The notes: a model not told the origin generated them from the letters alone. A stretch of 64,000 nt of DNA from Acetispira formosa (nom. nud.) (GCA_023525915.1 CP026657.1:744001-808000), one strand, 5' to 3'. Counted from the stretch's first letter, positions 36,250 to 46,053 are shown. Made by a program: numbers and translations.

Positions 36250-36912
36250 CAGCTCTTCATGTCGCTGGTCGAGCCTTACCGCTTTGCGGGAGGGAGGCGA
36301 AAAGGACTCCGGCATATAGCGCCTGCGGACGTCAGCGACTTGATGCGCCGTATGATTAAAGAAGAGGTGTTAAAATTTAACGGCAGCCGCTTCCTTCCTG
36401 AGCGGTGGGATTATACGGTCAATTACGATCTCTCACCGAACGAACAACTGCTGTATCAATTCGAAAGGCCATATGTGAGCGGCAGGCTGACAAAACCATG
36501 AAAGCCATTCAGGAACGTATGACCCGTCAGATTCAATATTAGGATAATCAGTATGCTTAGTGGGAAAGCAATCTCAACACCCACAAAGAAGCCGGGCCGA
36601 ATCTGGAAAATGCCCACCGGAGGGTGGAAGACTTGCTGGCCAGGCTGGAATCGTGCGTCAAAGAGCTGGAAGGCATGCACAACGTGGTGTCCGCGCCCCC
36701 GGTGGTTACCGGCGGCAAGCTGCAACGAAATCCTGATGGGCCTCAAACAGGACGACAAGTATTAGCTGGCTATCGTGCTGGTGGGTAACGGCGGAGTGGG
36801 CGAGCACAGATATGTGCGGTCGCCTTTCCGACAATACCCGGACGGGGCCGGAAAAATTTCCAACTACGACCTGCGGAATTTTCTCGACATCAGCCTCAGC
36901 CTGGAAGATAGG
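36250..36912 (+). pseudogene. Decayed SNF2-type helicase with C-terminal remnant
   Basis: The 36259-36501 frame reads DVSDLMRRMIKEEVLKFNG and PERWDYTVNYDLSPNEQLLYQ. This matches the middle of SNF2/DEAD-like helicases of defence islands. Downstream, in other frames, come a helicase-like coiled-coil end (ENAHRRVEDLLARLES, then SAPPVVTGG) and KYQLAIVLVGNGGVGEHRY...SNYDLRNFLDISL. The last resembles the C-terminal DUF3883-type end of such proteins. The coding signal is broken by stops and frame changes, so the gene is dead. It lies directly before the intact ptuA-like gene. Confidence 0.65.
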
Positions 36913-36920
36913 GAGTGTTT

Positions 36921-38303
36921 ATGCGGTTAAGGTCATTTAAGCTGCAAAATTATAGATGTTTTAGAAATTTTTCCATTAAATTAGATACAAGATTGACTGT
37001 ACTGGTGGGTGTCAACGGCGCGGGAAAGACTACAGTTCTGGACGGGCTGGCACTATTTCTCGAGACTATAATGAATTCCATGTCTCAAGGCCAGATTTCG
37101 GTCAGGGCTCCTTTGGCTATTGATGCCGCAATTTGCCATAAAAGTACGGCCACCCCAAAAAAACGTAGTCAGGTATCTTACCAAATAAGTCTGACGGATT
37201 TGAATGACAAAAGAACCGGCAAATCTTTTCGGTGGGAACCGATAAATATGCGTTTTGATTATCATGAAATAGATTCAGCAAAAATGTATGCGCCCCAAAA
37301 TCAGCAGATGTTTGCTGACATTCAAAAGGTCATAAACCATATCGGCTCGAAGAGAAACCAGGATGGCCTCCCGGTATTTGTTTACTATAAATCAAAAAGA
37401 TTTTTGCCGGAAGATACAACTGCACAAGAAGAACAAGCTTTTAAGCGCCATGATTCCGACGTCTTCAGCAATGCTTTTTTACCTTTGATCGACTATGCGT
37501 CTTCGGTTCAATGGTTCAGTTCAATGGACGCTCTGGAGGCCAGGCAAGCGGTCAACAGCCGCGATTTAGACTATACCATGCCTGAACTTGACGCCTTAAG
37601 AGAAGCCATATCTTTGAATCTTAACGATTATGAAAGACCTCGTATGGACCGCTCTCAGGAGCATCCGTCTGCAATGGAATTAGTAATCAAAAAGAAAGGA
37701 ACTGAAGATGACTATACTATAAAACAATTAAGCGATGGATACAGAACCATGTTGGCTCTTGTTATGGATTTAGCGCGGCGGATGGCTGTGGCCAACAGTA
37801 AAACATTTAAGCCGCTCAATAGATCGGTTCTTGAATCTCCAGCAATAGTGCTTATTGATGAAGTCGAATTACATTTGCACGCCGGTTGGCAGCAGACGGT
37901 GTTACCATCTCTGCTAAATACCTTTAAAAACACTCAATTCATCGTCACGACACATAGCCCGCATGTTCTCACTTCCATTGAGCCGCGACAGATTCGCATT
38001 TTGAAAGATGGCCATCTTGAGCCAGTTATAACCACGACCTATGGCGCCGAAAGCTCACGGGTGCTGGAAGAGGTTTTAGGAGTTAAGCCTCGGCCAGGCG
38101 AGAAAATGAATGACGCCATAAAGGAGCTAAAAGAGTATCTTAAACTGATTGATGAAGGTGAATGGGAAAGTAAAGTCGCCCATGAAAAGCGCCGGAAGCT
38201 GAATGAATGGCTGGAAGGTGATCCGGTCTTGGATAGAGCGGATATGCTTATCAGCCGGCAAGAAAGGCTAAGAGCGCGCAAAAGTGAGGAGAGTGATGCG
38301 TAG
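36921..38303 (+). CDS. ptuA: Septu-like AAA ATPase (PtuA)
   Basis: 460 residues of the SMC/RecF-like ATPase class. Walker A is GVNGAGKTT (about 32-40), a signature region includes QLSDGYRTMLALVMDLARRM, Walker B is AIVLIDEVELHLH, and an H-loop lies in FIVTTHSPHVL. It overlaps the HNH gene by 8 bp, the arrangement of PtuA with PtuB in Septu anti-phage systems; retron-linked versions also exist but no reverse transcriptase is here. ATG 36921 has GGGAG 5 bases upstream. The ATPase would form a complex with the nuclease in the cytoplasm. Confidence 0.85.
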   Translation: MRLRSFKLQNYRCFRNFSIKLDTRLTVLVGVNGAGKTTVLDGLALFLETIMNSMSQGQISVRAPLAIDAAICHKSTATPKKRSQVSYQISLTDLNDKRTGKSFRWEPINMRFDYHEIDSAKMYAPQNQQMFADIQKVINHIGSKRNQDGLPVFVYYKSKRFLPEDTTAQEEQAFKRHDSDVFSNAFLPLIDYASSVQWFSSMDALEARQAVNSRDLDYTMPELDALREAISLNLNDYERPRMDRSQEHPSAMELVIKKKGTEDDYTIKQLSDGYRTMLALVMDLARRMAVANSKTFKPLNRSVLESPAIVLIDEVELHLHAGWQQTVLPSLLNTFKNTQFIVTTHSPHVLTSIEPRQIRILKDGHLEPVITTTYGAESSRVLEEVLGVKPRPGEKMNDAIKELKEYLKLIDEGEWESKVAHEKRRKLNEWLEGDPVLDRADMLISRQERLRARKSEESDA

Positions 38304-39129
38304 ACTAAGTTCTTGTGATGAACCTGAAACCTTTACCCAAGCCAGAGATGATTTCGTGGAGCTCAATCCCCATGCTCCGCACGTCCTTGAAAAAGATCGC
38401 TGGAAAAAATTTAAATCTGCCCATTCCCAAGGCTATGCGGCGGCTCAAGGTGCCCTGCTTGCTAACCAATACGGTCTTTGTGCTTACTGTGAAGCGGATA
38501 TCAAAAAGCCTGAGTGGCAAATTGAGCATTTTAAACCAAAAAGCGAGACGACACAAGATGTTGACCTGACGTTTGATTTTTCTAACTTTTTACTGTGCTG
38601 TCAAGGTGGCACCGATGACGCCCAACGCAAAAATCATAGTTGTGGACAAAGTAAAAGGAATACAAACCCTGTCGGTAATATTTTAAACCCATATGAACTT
38701 CCATATGCGCCGATTGTCGAAGTGACAACATCAAAGCCAAACTATGGTGACTACGATAATCAGCCTGATTTTGATGGCCTCTTTTTTAAAGTGAACGAGG
38801 AAGCCTGCAAGGTGGCGAACATAGATATAAAATTATTAAAATCGACCATTAAATACCTGCACTTGAATTGTCCTCGCCTGGCTAGACGGCGTATTGAAAT
38901 TTGGCGTCAATTGGAGCAGGAAATTAAAAAAGAAATTGGCGTAATTGGTACAGTTATTTCCCCGCAAGATTTAGCGAAGATCACAGATTTGGCAAAATGG
39001 CATTTAAGCCCCAGAGATAACCGCTTAGAAAAATTCCAAACCGCTATGGTTCTGTTTTTTGCATCTTACTTACCTAGCCTTTTAACAGAGGGAGCCTGGC
39101 AGGAAGGCAACTCATACCCCACGGTATAA
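38296..39129 (+). CDS. ptuB: Septu-like HNH endonuclease (PtuB, TIGR02646 type)
   Basis: 277 residues with an HNH/zinc nuclease core: CAYCEADI (first Cys pair), then WQIEHFKPKSE (catalytic His), then a CCQGG...NHSCGQSK segment. It is an effector nuclease controlled by the PtuA ATPase. ATG 38296 has GGAG just upstream and overlaps the last codons of ptuA, so translation is coupled. The pair appears intact while the genes around it are decayed. Confidence 0.85.
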   Translation: MRRLSSCDEPETFTQARDDFVELNPHAPHVLEKDRWKKFKSAHSQGYAAAQGALLANQYGLCAYCEADIKKPEWQIEHFKPKSETTQDVDLTFDFSNFLLCCQGGTDDAQRKNHSCGQSKRNTNPVGNILNPYELPYAPIVEVTTSKPNYGDYDNQPDFDGLFFKVNEEACKVANIDIKLLKSTIKYLHLNCPRLARRRIEIWRQLEQEIKKEIGVIGTVISPQDLAKITDLAKWHLSPRDNRLEKFQTAMVLFFASYLPSLLTEGAWQEGNSYPTV

Positions 39130-39214
39130 ATATTCCCAAATAACTGATTGAGGTGGCCCTGCCGCTGGATGCCATCAACGCGGCGGCGGCGCGGGTGAAA
39201 TCAAGTGGGATTCT

Positions 39215-39355
39215 AATTTTGGGGTTTTGAGGGCTTGGTTTGGAATTAATCAGCCTTTTTCCCCCATGAGCCAAATACTGCCGCTTCCAACGGTGGTAGG
39301 TATCATGGGAGATGTCGTAGTGGCGGCAAGTATGGTTCATATCGATCAGGGGCAT
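39215..39355 (-). pseudogene. Transposase fragment (helix-turn-helix part)
   Basis: The frame reads DMNHTCRHYDISHDTYHRWK and RQYLAHGGKRLINSKPSPQN. This matches the N-terminal helix-turn-helix of IS481/IS30-like transposases. The rest of the transposase is missing; the frame runs into unrelated sequence below 39215. Confidence 0.6.
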
Positions 39356-39468
39356 ACAGTCACCTCGACCCGGTTATTTTTGGAATATTATAACACAGGT
39401 GGGGGGCATAGGCACAATTTCGGGGCTTTGGCGCGGGCGGGGTCTGGGGTAGGGCCCGCGTGGGCCCT

Positions 39469-39546
39469 CCCAGCCGGAGTCCAGAGGGTGGAACCCTTTG
39501 GTTGGCCTTTCAGGCCAAGTCCTTTAATCGCGCGGCCATAGGCCGC
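39469..39546 (-). repeat. Hairpin-bearing interspersed repeat, copy 1
   Basis: The minus strand matches 49607-49683 over about 77 bp (shared GCGGCCTNT.GCCGCGC, ATTAAAG, and ACCAAAGGGTTCCA followed by CTCTGGACT). It contains the hairpin TTGGCC-tgaaa-GGCCAA. The second copy has a different but equally paired stem at this place. Confidence 0.75.
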
Positions 39547-39659
39547 ACTCCTACTCTTCTTAAAAGTATACACCCTGCTCTCTTCATCAAATCATGACGA
39601 AATAACTTGGTTGTGGTTTAATTAAAAAAGGTGATCAAAGCACCTAAGTCACGACGGCG

Positions 39660-39690
39660 AACCACAGCCGTAAAATTGTGGTTTTTTTTT
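39660..39690 (+). terminator. Intrinsic terminator
   Basis: AACCACA-gccgtaaaat-TGTGGTT followed by eight T. No gene ends just before it on the plus strand, so it may close a small RNA or a decayed gene. Confidence 0.65.
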
Positions 39691-39710
39691 CGTGTCCTGA
39701 GTGTACCTTG

Positions 39711-39790
39711 GGCCGGGAGTGTGAGGGGGATGTCCAGGGGTTTACCCTAAATACCCTCCGCCGCCTCGTGACGGCTTTGAGCTCCCGGCC
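39711..39790 (+). ncRNA. Possible structured RNA
   Basis: GGCCGGGAG (39711-39719) pairs with CTCCCGGCC (39782-39790). Inside are GAGGG/CCCTC pairing and a GCCG-cctcgtga-CGGC hairpin, giving a three-way-junction-like fold. It sits 41 bp before a short ORF. No known riboswitch class is recognised. Confidence 0.3.
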
Positions 39791-39831
39791 TTTTATATTT
39801 TGGGAGGTCATCAAAAATCACGAGGGGTATT

Positions 39832-40258
39832 ATGTCTCACCAGTTCAAAAGTCTTCAAGCCACACAGCCTAACACTCCCAACCTAACCCCTGAAACCATC
39901 ACAACATTGGCTGAAAAGTTATAGGAAACCGCACTGGCCCTTCTGGCTCTCACCCCGCAAAAACCAAGGAAGAAAAAAGCAGATCCGCCGCTATCAAATT
40001 CCAGAATTCGCATTACAGAATGAACGGACCTTATTAAAAGAGTATCAGGCTGAAGATATGCTGATTCTTTTCAGTCGAACTATCAGCGATTTCCACATCG
40101 TGATGCTCCTATTAAAAACTTCTATAAGGATGAACCGATTGACGGCTATTTGATCCATCAGTTGGCAAGTTATCTCTCCCACCCCGTCAGGGTCTTAAAT
40201 AAATCGGCATCCATTATGACGGATTTCACACAGGTTCCTCAAAACGCCACAGATTAAT
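39832..40258 (+). pseudogene. Decayed gene with in-frame stops
   Basis: Begins with ATG after a GAGGGG site and reads MSHQFKSLQATQPNTPNLTP up to a TAG at codon 31. It then stays open to a TGA at codon 64. A further open stretch near the end reads PIKNFYKDEPIDGYLIHQLA and ends SIMTDFTQVPQNATD-stop. I do not recognise the protein. Amber read-through is possible but unsupported; decay fits the surroundings better. Confidence 0.4.
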
Positions 40259-40293
40259 CAATTCCAAGCAAATTATCAACATTGTGAAATGTA

Positions 40294-40329
40294 AGCAAAG
40301 GGGCAAGGTTCAAACCTTGCCCCTTTGCT
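40294..40329. terminator. Long perfect hairpin
   Basis: 17-bp perfect stem AGCAAAGGGGCAAGGTT with its complement at 40313-40329 and a 2-base loop. There is no T run, so it may be a terminator remnant or another structured element. Confidence 0.5.
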
Positions 40330-40478
40330 GTATCCCTCCATCCGATCATGGTAACATGAGAACAATATTCGACATCATTAACAATAAATTCAATCGCATA
40401 AATACCACACAAATAACCGCGACGCAACGATTCATCACATCATTCATTCACACCTATTAACCCAGAATGAAAAATAAC

Positions 40479-40507
40479 TTTACAAATGTGAATAAAATGT
40501 GTATATT
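40479..40507 (+). promoter_or_regulatory. Sigma-70 promoter of the 79-residue gene
   Basis: TTTACA (40479-40484), 17 bp, TATATT (40502-40507). It leaves a leader of about 245 nt before the ATG at 40762. The leader contains hairpins CGGGGA-cac-TCCCCG and GGCCGCC-tgga-GGGCGGCC. Confidence 0.55.
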
Positions 40508-40761
40508 GGTTTAGCGGTCGGGGACACTCCCCGTCCACTCACGCATAACCCGCCGCCCGCAATGAACACTCAGCCGGTTGCGGCGAACCCCATCAACAAA
40601 TATAGCCGACGAACTGGAAAAGGCCGCCCCCGGCCCTGCTTTCGTTCGCCCAAAATCAGCCGGGCCGCCTGGAGGGCGGCCGTAAGCTTATTGCATCAGG
40701 ATTTAAAAAGCGTCGGACGGATATCAGCCGGCGAGAGAAAAGTTCCTGAAGGAGTTTGAAA

Positions 40762-41001
40762 ATGGAAACCATCACTATAATGGAAGCGGCCCAAATATGC
40801 GGCCGCCGCGTGGGCGCGGAAATACGGGAACGTTATCTGCGTGAACAGATTAATGGAAATTTTCCGCACCTGGGCATTTATGAATTGAAGCGGGTAGATT
40901 GGGAACTGACCGGAGTAAATAAAAAGCGTCTCCTGGGTTTCTTATCCGGCCGCAGCCACTGCCGAACAACCCGCGAACTTTTCAACACTGATGAGATGTG
41001 A
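40762..41001 (+). CDS. Small unknown protein
   Basis: 79 residues (METITIMEAAQICGRRVGAE...), soluble, basic in the middle, no recognised domain. ATG 40762 has AAGGAG 7 bases upstream, a convincing ribosome site. It is convergent with the hybrid histidine kinase, whose stop is 29 bp away. The helical N-terminus with EAAQICGRRVGAEIRERYL might be a DNA-binding helix pair, but that is a guess. Confidence 0.6.
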   Translation: METITIMEAAQICGRRVGAEIRERYLREQINGNFPHLGIYELKRVDWELTGVNKKRLLGFLSGRSHCRTTRELFNTDEM

Positions 41002-41029
41002 TCTCATCCAGTCAGAAAAGCCAGGCTGT

Positions 41030-44000
41030 TCAGCCCATAGCTCCCTTCCAGGACAGCAATTCGTCGATCTGCCTCTCAGCTTCCTCCAAGTCGCAGATCA
41101 GAAGATAATCAGCCAGCTCTCCCAATTGCGCCTTGACCTCTGGAGGCCAATCATATTCTCCCAGTTCGTCAATCATCTTGTAGGCGGCGCTGAGGTCACT
41201 CTCCTCAATCGCTTGCAGCACTTCATTCAATTGGCCGCGCAGATGGCCCAGGTCGCCGGTCTCGTTGGATTCATTGGCCTCTACAACCGCCAAAGCCTCC
41301 CGCATCCGGCCGACCATGGTTTTCAAATCAGACAGAAAACCGTCAATAGCACCCCTGATGGTCCGCCAATCCTTGGCTTCACCCGCTTCTTCCAGGCGGG
41401 CGGCAGTCCGAGAAAGGTCACTCGCCCCCACGGAGGCCGACGAACTTTTCAGGGAATGGACGTAAATCGTGAAACGCGAAAGGTCATTCTCCGCCAGACA
41501 GGTGCGGATGGTTTCAGTCAGTTTGTCGGCTTCCTGGCAATAGGAATTGAGGATGTCGCCGTATTTCCGCCAGGAACCACCCGTCTGCCTTATGCCGGCC
41601 TTTACATCCATGCCCTCAATTTCTGGTATGCCCGAAAGATCTTCATCCTGAGCCGGAGCGGCCGCGCCTTTCAGCATCTTCTCTTCCGGCAGCCACCTCT
41701 CCAGCTCGCGGTGAAGCTTGGTCACGTCAATGGGCTTGGATAAAAAGCCGTTCATCCCACTGTCAAGGAACATCTCCTGCATGCCGGAAATGGCATTGGC
41801 CGTGAGGGCCACTATCGGCAGGGACTTGAAGCGGGGATCGTCCTCACCCATCTCCCGAATGCGTCTGGTGGTCTCTATGCCGTCCATCTCCGGCATCATA
41901 TGATCCATAAACACCAGGTCATAATTGTTGCTCTCCAGCATCTTCAAAGCCTGGAGGCCGGACAGGCAGGTATCAACCCGCATGTTGTATGGGGTCAGAA
42001 GCCCCACGGCGACCCTGAGGTTGGTTTCATTGTCGTCGACAATCAGTATGCCGGCCTCGGGCGCGGTGAAAGCGGTCCAGGGTTTGCTGGCGGTCTCACA
42101 TTCAGAGACGTTGTTGAAGAGGTTGGCCAGACTGACCGAATACAGCGGCAAAGAAATAACCCGCAGTCCGTCGACACGCTGCCGATCCACGTCAGCCACC
42201 AGAATGAATTCAGCCTGGAGCCCGGATTCCTCAAAAGCGGCGAAAGCCTCTTCATGGAAACGATCAGATACCAGCACATGGCTGTAGCCGCCGCGTTTCA
42301 AGAGTTCTTCGAACTCAGGCTGGAGTATGGCCATGTCACAGCGTACCTCCAGATCACGGCAGGCTTCGGCCAGAGATTTAAGGGTGCGGTCGCACTGGCC
42401 ATAAAGCAGAACGGCCTTTTCCTCAGCACCCTGAACCTCGGCAATGGGCCGGAAGGATTGAACGCTCTGCGGCAAAATAACCCGGAAAACACTGCCCCGG
42501 CCATATTCGCTGTCCACAGCGATGTCGCCGCCCATGGCCCGCACAAAACTGCGCGAAATGGTCAGCCCCAGACCGGTCCCGACTACACCCGCGTTTTTCT
42601 GCGTATCCAGTTTCACAAAATCCTGAAAAAGCTTGCCAAAGTCTTCCGGCTTGATTCCGCCGCCGGAATCTTCAACCGCAAAAGTGAAATGGACCGCCTC
42701 CAGCTCAGGATCAGAGCGGCCGGTCACGGTCAGGGAGATAAAACCTTCCTGCGTGTATTTGACGGCATTATCCAAAATATTGATCAGAACCTGCCGGATT
42801 CGGACCGCGTCGCCATACAATTCGTCCGGCAGATTGCAGTCGACATTCACCGTGAAGAGAAGCCCCTTCTGGGCCGCCCGCATGCGGATGATACTGACAG
42901 CGTCGTTCAAAAGCGATGAGAGCGTATAGCTGACCGGCACAATTTCGATCTTGCCGGATTCGATTTTGCTGAAATCGAGAATATCGTTGATAATGGCCAG
43001 AAGGGACACTCCGGCGTGTTTGATGTCGGAAATATAGCTCCGCACATCTGATGAAATATCTTCGCGCAAAGCCAGTTCGGCCATGCCGATGATGGAATTC
43101 ATGGGGGTGCGGATTTCATGGCTGGTGCGGGCCAGAAAGTTTGATTTTGATTCGTTGGCCTGGGAGGCCTTGCGGGCCGCGATAATCTGTTTCTGAAGAT
43201 CATTTATGGCCAGGTTGCGCATAATGGCCGAGACGGCCAGATTGCTGCCGGAAAGGAGCATCTGTTCCTCGGTGGCGGTGAAGAGGCGCTCTTCGTAGAA
43301 ATCATCAAAGCCGATATAGCCCCAGGCTTCGCCCTTGAGCATGACCGGGATCACCAGAATGGACTTTATGCCCTGCTGCTCCAGAACCTCCCTCTCCCGC
43401 TCCGGCAGGTTCTTCACCTTGCTGTTCAGCGGACGGCCGCTCAGAAGTCGATCCCGGAGAAACGGGAGATCGTCATAGGGCAGAATCGCGGCCAGCTCCA
43501 GGCTTTGACGCTGGGCTTCGCCGTCTGACCATTCATAAGTCTGGCGGGCGTAGAGCTTGCCGTCCTTTTCAAAATTCTGCCGGATATAAGCCCTGTTAGC
43601 CCGCACCGCCTGGCTGATGGTCTTCAAGGACCGCCTGATGGCCAGATCGAATTCCTCCGGCCCGGACATCATCAGCAGCTGGGCCACATGGTTGACCGAC
43701 CGCAGAAGGTTGTCGCGCTGAATCAGTTCATTCTGGCGGGTCACCATTTCAGTGACGTCCATGCTTTCTATGATCAGGCCGATTTTTTCGCCGTTTTTAT
43801 CATAGAAATAATTGGCCATGCCCAGAACATAGACCCCGATGTCCTTGAGGTAAGTGACTTCCGCTTCGCGGCCATCCTCCAGGGCGGTAATGGGACAGAA
43901 AGGCGAACCGAGCTGATAGATGCTGATTTCAGCATACTGGTGGCCGATGACCTGCTCCATCGTTTTCCCGCCCAGTTGCAGACCGCGCTCGTTGATATAG

Positions 44001-45871
44001 ATCACTTTGCCGTCCATACCAACGATGCAGATGGAATTCTTGACGCTTTGGTCAATGCTGTCGGCCATTTCATCAAAGGAATCAGCCAGGGTGCCAAATT
44101 CATCCTTAATGGGGGAATTGAAGCGGAACTGGCGCTCGCCCGACCGGAAGCGCGATATGCCCTTGATCAGCCTGGTGATGCTGTTGGTCAGAAACGACGC
44201 CATCCCAATGGCGATGAAAACCACCAGCACTATCAGAATAATGGTAGTGGTGACCAGCTGCATGAAAGTGCCGGTCATGTGCTCGGCAATAGCCTCGACC
44301 AGCTTGTGCTCGGTCTCCCGCGCGGGCTGGGTGAAGTGTTCCAAGCCTGAACCAATGGCCACAAATCCAAAGCCGCGCCGCGACCAGCCGTTGGCCTCCG
44401 TTGGGGCATACTGGCCGGTGTAATAGGGAATGGCCGCCGCGGTGTTGAGCTTGTAAAGCCCGCTCCAGAGAATATAGAAAGAGCCGGAGCCGCCGTCGCG
44501 GGTCAGGTCCATCCAGCCGGTGCACTGGGGCGCGTTGTTCAGATAGCGGCCGTCAAGCCCGACCAGGCCCAGCCGGGTCAGTTCCGGGGCGGGCTTTTTA
44601 CTGCGGGACTGTTCGAAAAAGGTGGGATAAGTTTTGGTGTAATCCTGCCATTTGGCCAGGCCGCTGGCCTGCCAGCCCTCATAGATCGAATTTTCCAGCC
44701 AGGGAATCTGCGGGTCCCCCGTTTCCGAATCATAACCGACAATGGAATTGTGGCGGGGATGGGCGATGTTGCGGCACTGGTAATCCCAGATAAAAGCGTA
44801 ATTGCCTTCGAAAGCGCTGGGGAGTTCGGTAAATCGTTCCTCCATAGGAGTGATATGGTCGACAAACTCCATGATATGATCATGGTTCAGGGCCATGGTC
44901 ACATAGCCGGTGATTTTACCGTCATTATCGGTCACGGGCGTGGCCCAGCGCACAATGCCCTCAAAGCGCCGCCCATTGGGATTCTCTTTGCCGGCATAGG
45001 ATTGCTCTTCCGGCAGGTATTCAATGTCGTAACCGCGCGCTTCGGCCGCTTCGGCCACGATCTCCGGCGTATACATGCCGATATAGTTTGAACCGACATA
45101 GGCCCCGATTACGTCACTGACGTAAATTTCACCGGGCGCCAGTCCTTTAAGCTGCTCAAAATAGGTTTCGGCTTTGACATAGGTATTCTCCCGCCTGGAG
45201 ACATCTTTTTTCTCGGGAGACAGGGGAAAATTAATTTTAGGCGAGCCGGAGGACACCACTTTGATCAGCTCACGACCGTTGAGATCGACAAAGGTTATCT
45301 CGTCATACAGAGGCACATTTTTATGATCATAGGTGAAGGGCGGCAGGTGGTGGAAGCCGTCCATATCATTATTTTCAGCATTGGTGGAAACTTGATCGTC
45401 CCTGATACCCGCTTCATCCGGCCCGTTCTCCGGCACCCAGGAACGGCCGTCCGGCGCGAGCACCCAGGGGCCGCTTCGGATAACCTTCTGGCTGGTTTTT
45501 TCCACAAACAGGCGGTAACTTTGCTCGGAAGGCGTGAGGCTGGCCAGATATAAAATGTCGTCATCGCGGCCATAGAGAAAATCAGCCACTCGCTGAGCCG
45601 CGTCGGTGGACATTCTTTCAATGTTTTCCACCGCGCTGTCGTTGAGGGCCTCGGCCGAATCCTCGACGGCTATTTCACGCAGCACGTCGCCCTGGATAGT
45701 AAACTGCCGCCAGGCAATGGCCGTTAAAAGTATAAGGGGAATGACCTTGACCAGAAGAAAGATGATGATCAGCTGGGCCCGCATACCGAGCCCCATCTTG
45801 GTGAGGGAACGTTGGAACGATTGACGAATATCTCTATAAATATCTTTAATATTCGGTAACTTGCTATTCAT
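41030..45871 (-). CDS. Hybrid sensor histidine kinase with HPt
   Basis: 1613 residues. Order: TM1 (about 32-52), a large periplasmic cache-like sensor (about 55-530), TM2 (about 538-562), HAMP, PAS (about 620-735), GAF (about 745-900), HisKA with phosphorylated H918 (TSHEIRTPMNSIIGMAE), and HATPase (NAVKYTQEGF, GTGLGLTIS). Then come a degenerate receiver (about 1170-1270, with no clear phospho-Asp in YSHVLVSDRF), a true receiver with D1323 (FMDHMMPEMDG), and HPt with H1472 (YVHSLKSSSAS). It would run a full phosphorelay in one inner-membrane protein. The output regulator is not in the window. The ribosome site before the ATG is weak. Confidence 0.94.
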   Translation of the reverse strand: MNSKLPNIKDIYRDIRQSFQRSLTKMGLGMRAQLIIIFLLVKVIPLILLTAIAWRQFTIQGDVLREIAVEDSAEALNDSAVENIERMSTDAAQRVADFLYGRDDDILYLASLTPSEQSYRLFVEKTSQKVIRSGPWVLAPDGRSWVPENGPDEAGIRDDQVSTNAENNDMDGFHHLPPFTYDHKNVPLYDEITFVDLNGRELIKVVSSGSPKINFPLSPEKKDVSRRENTYVKAETYFEQLKGLAPGEIYVSDVIGAYVGSNYIGMYTPEIVAEAAEARGYDIEYLPEEQSYAGKENPNGRRFEGIVRWATPVTDNDGKITGYVTMALNHDHIMEFVDHITPMEERFTELPSAFEGNYAFIWDYQCRNIAHPRHNSIVGYDSETGDPQIPWLENSIYEGWQASGLAKWQDYTKTYPTFFEQSRSKKPAPELTRLGLVGLDGRYLNNAPQCTGWMDLTRDGGSGSFYILWSGLYKLNTAAAIPYYTGQYAPTEANGWSRRGFGFVAIGSGLEHFTQPARETEHKLVEAIAEHMTGTFMQLVTTTIILIVLVVFIAIGMASFLTNSITRLIKGISRFRSGERQFRFNSPIKDEFGTLADSFDEMADSIDQSVKNSICIVGMDGKVIYINERGLQLGGKTMEQVIGHQYAEISIYQLGSPFCPITALEDGREAEVTYLKDIGVYVLGMANYFYDKNGEKIGLIIESMDVTEMVTRQNELIQRDNLLRSVNHVAQLLMMSGPEEFDLAIRRSLKTISQAVRANRAYIRQNFEKDGKLYARQTYEWSDGEAQRQSLELAAILPYDDLPFLRDRLLSGRPLNSKVKNLPEREREVLEQQGIKSILVIPVMLKGEAWGYIGFDDFYEERLFTATEEQMLLSGSNLAVSAIMRNLAINDLQKQIIAARKASQANESKSNFLARTSHEIRTPMNSIIGMAELALREDISSDVRSYISDIKHAGVSLLAIINDILDFSKIESGKIEIVPVSYTLSSLLNDAVSIIRMRAAQKGLLFTVNVDCNLPDELYGDAVRIRQVLINILDNAVKYTQEGFISLTVTGRSDPELEAVHFTFAVEDSGGGIKPEDFGKLFQDFVKLDTQKNAGVVGTGLGLTISRSFVRAMGGDIAVDSEYGRGSVFRVILPQSVQSFRPIAEVQGAEEKAVLLYGQCDRTLKSLAEACRDLEVRCDMAILQPEFEELLKRGGYSHVLVSDRFHEEAFAAFEESGLQAEFILVADVDRQRVDGLRVISLPLYSVSLANLFNNVSECETASKPWTAFTAPEAGILIVDDNETNLRVAVGLLTPYNMRVDTCLSGLQALKMLESNNYDLVFMDHMMPEMDGIETTRRIREMGEDDPRFKSLPIVALTANAISGMQEMFLDSGMNGFLSKPIDVTKLHRELERWLPEEKMLKGAAAPAQDEDLSGIPEIEGMDVKAGIRQTGGSWRKYGDILNSYCQEADKLTETIRTCLAENDLSRFTIYVHSLKSSSASVGASDLSRTAARLEEAGEAKDWRTIRGAIDGFLSDLKTMVGRMREALAVVEANESNETGDLGHLRGQLNEVLQAIEESDLSAAYKMIDELGEYDWPPEVKAQLGELADYLLICDLEEAERQIDELLSWKGAMG

Positions 45872-46053
45872 TTAATGTGGCCCGGGAGTGCGTGGTAAAA
45901 TAAAAATTTCGATAAAAATTCAAATACAGAATTTGCAATATATTATATGAAATCGTTTCAAGTCAAGCCGGAATAAATGAGTTCCTGAATCATGATTCCG
46001 TCAAATATGTTGTATTATACACTATTTTGAAATGAAGTAAACCAGCGCTATAG

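Noticed and set aside
39832..40020. Pyrrolysine or selenocysteine read-through at in-frame TAG/TGA codons (39922, also 36134-36136)
   Set aside because: No pylT, pylS, selC or SECIS element is seen, the MttB homologue here has no amber codon, and both sites lie among decayed genes.
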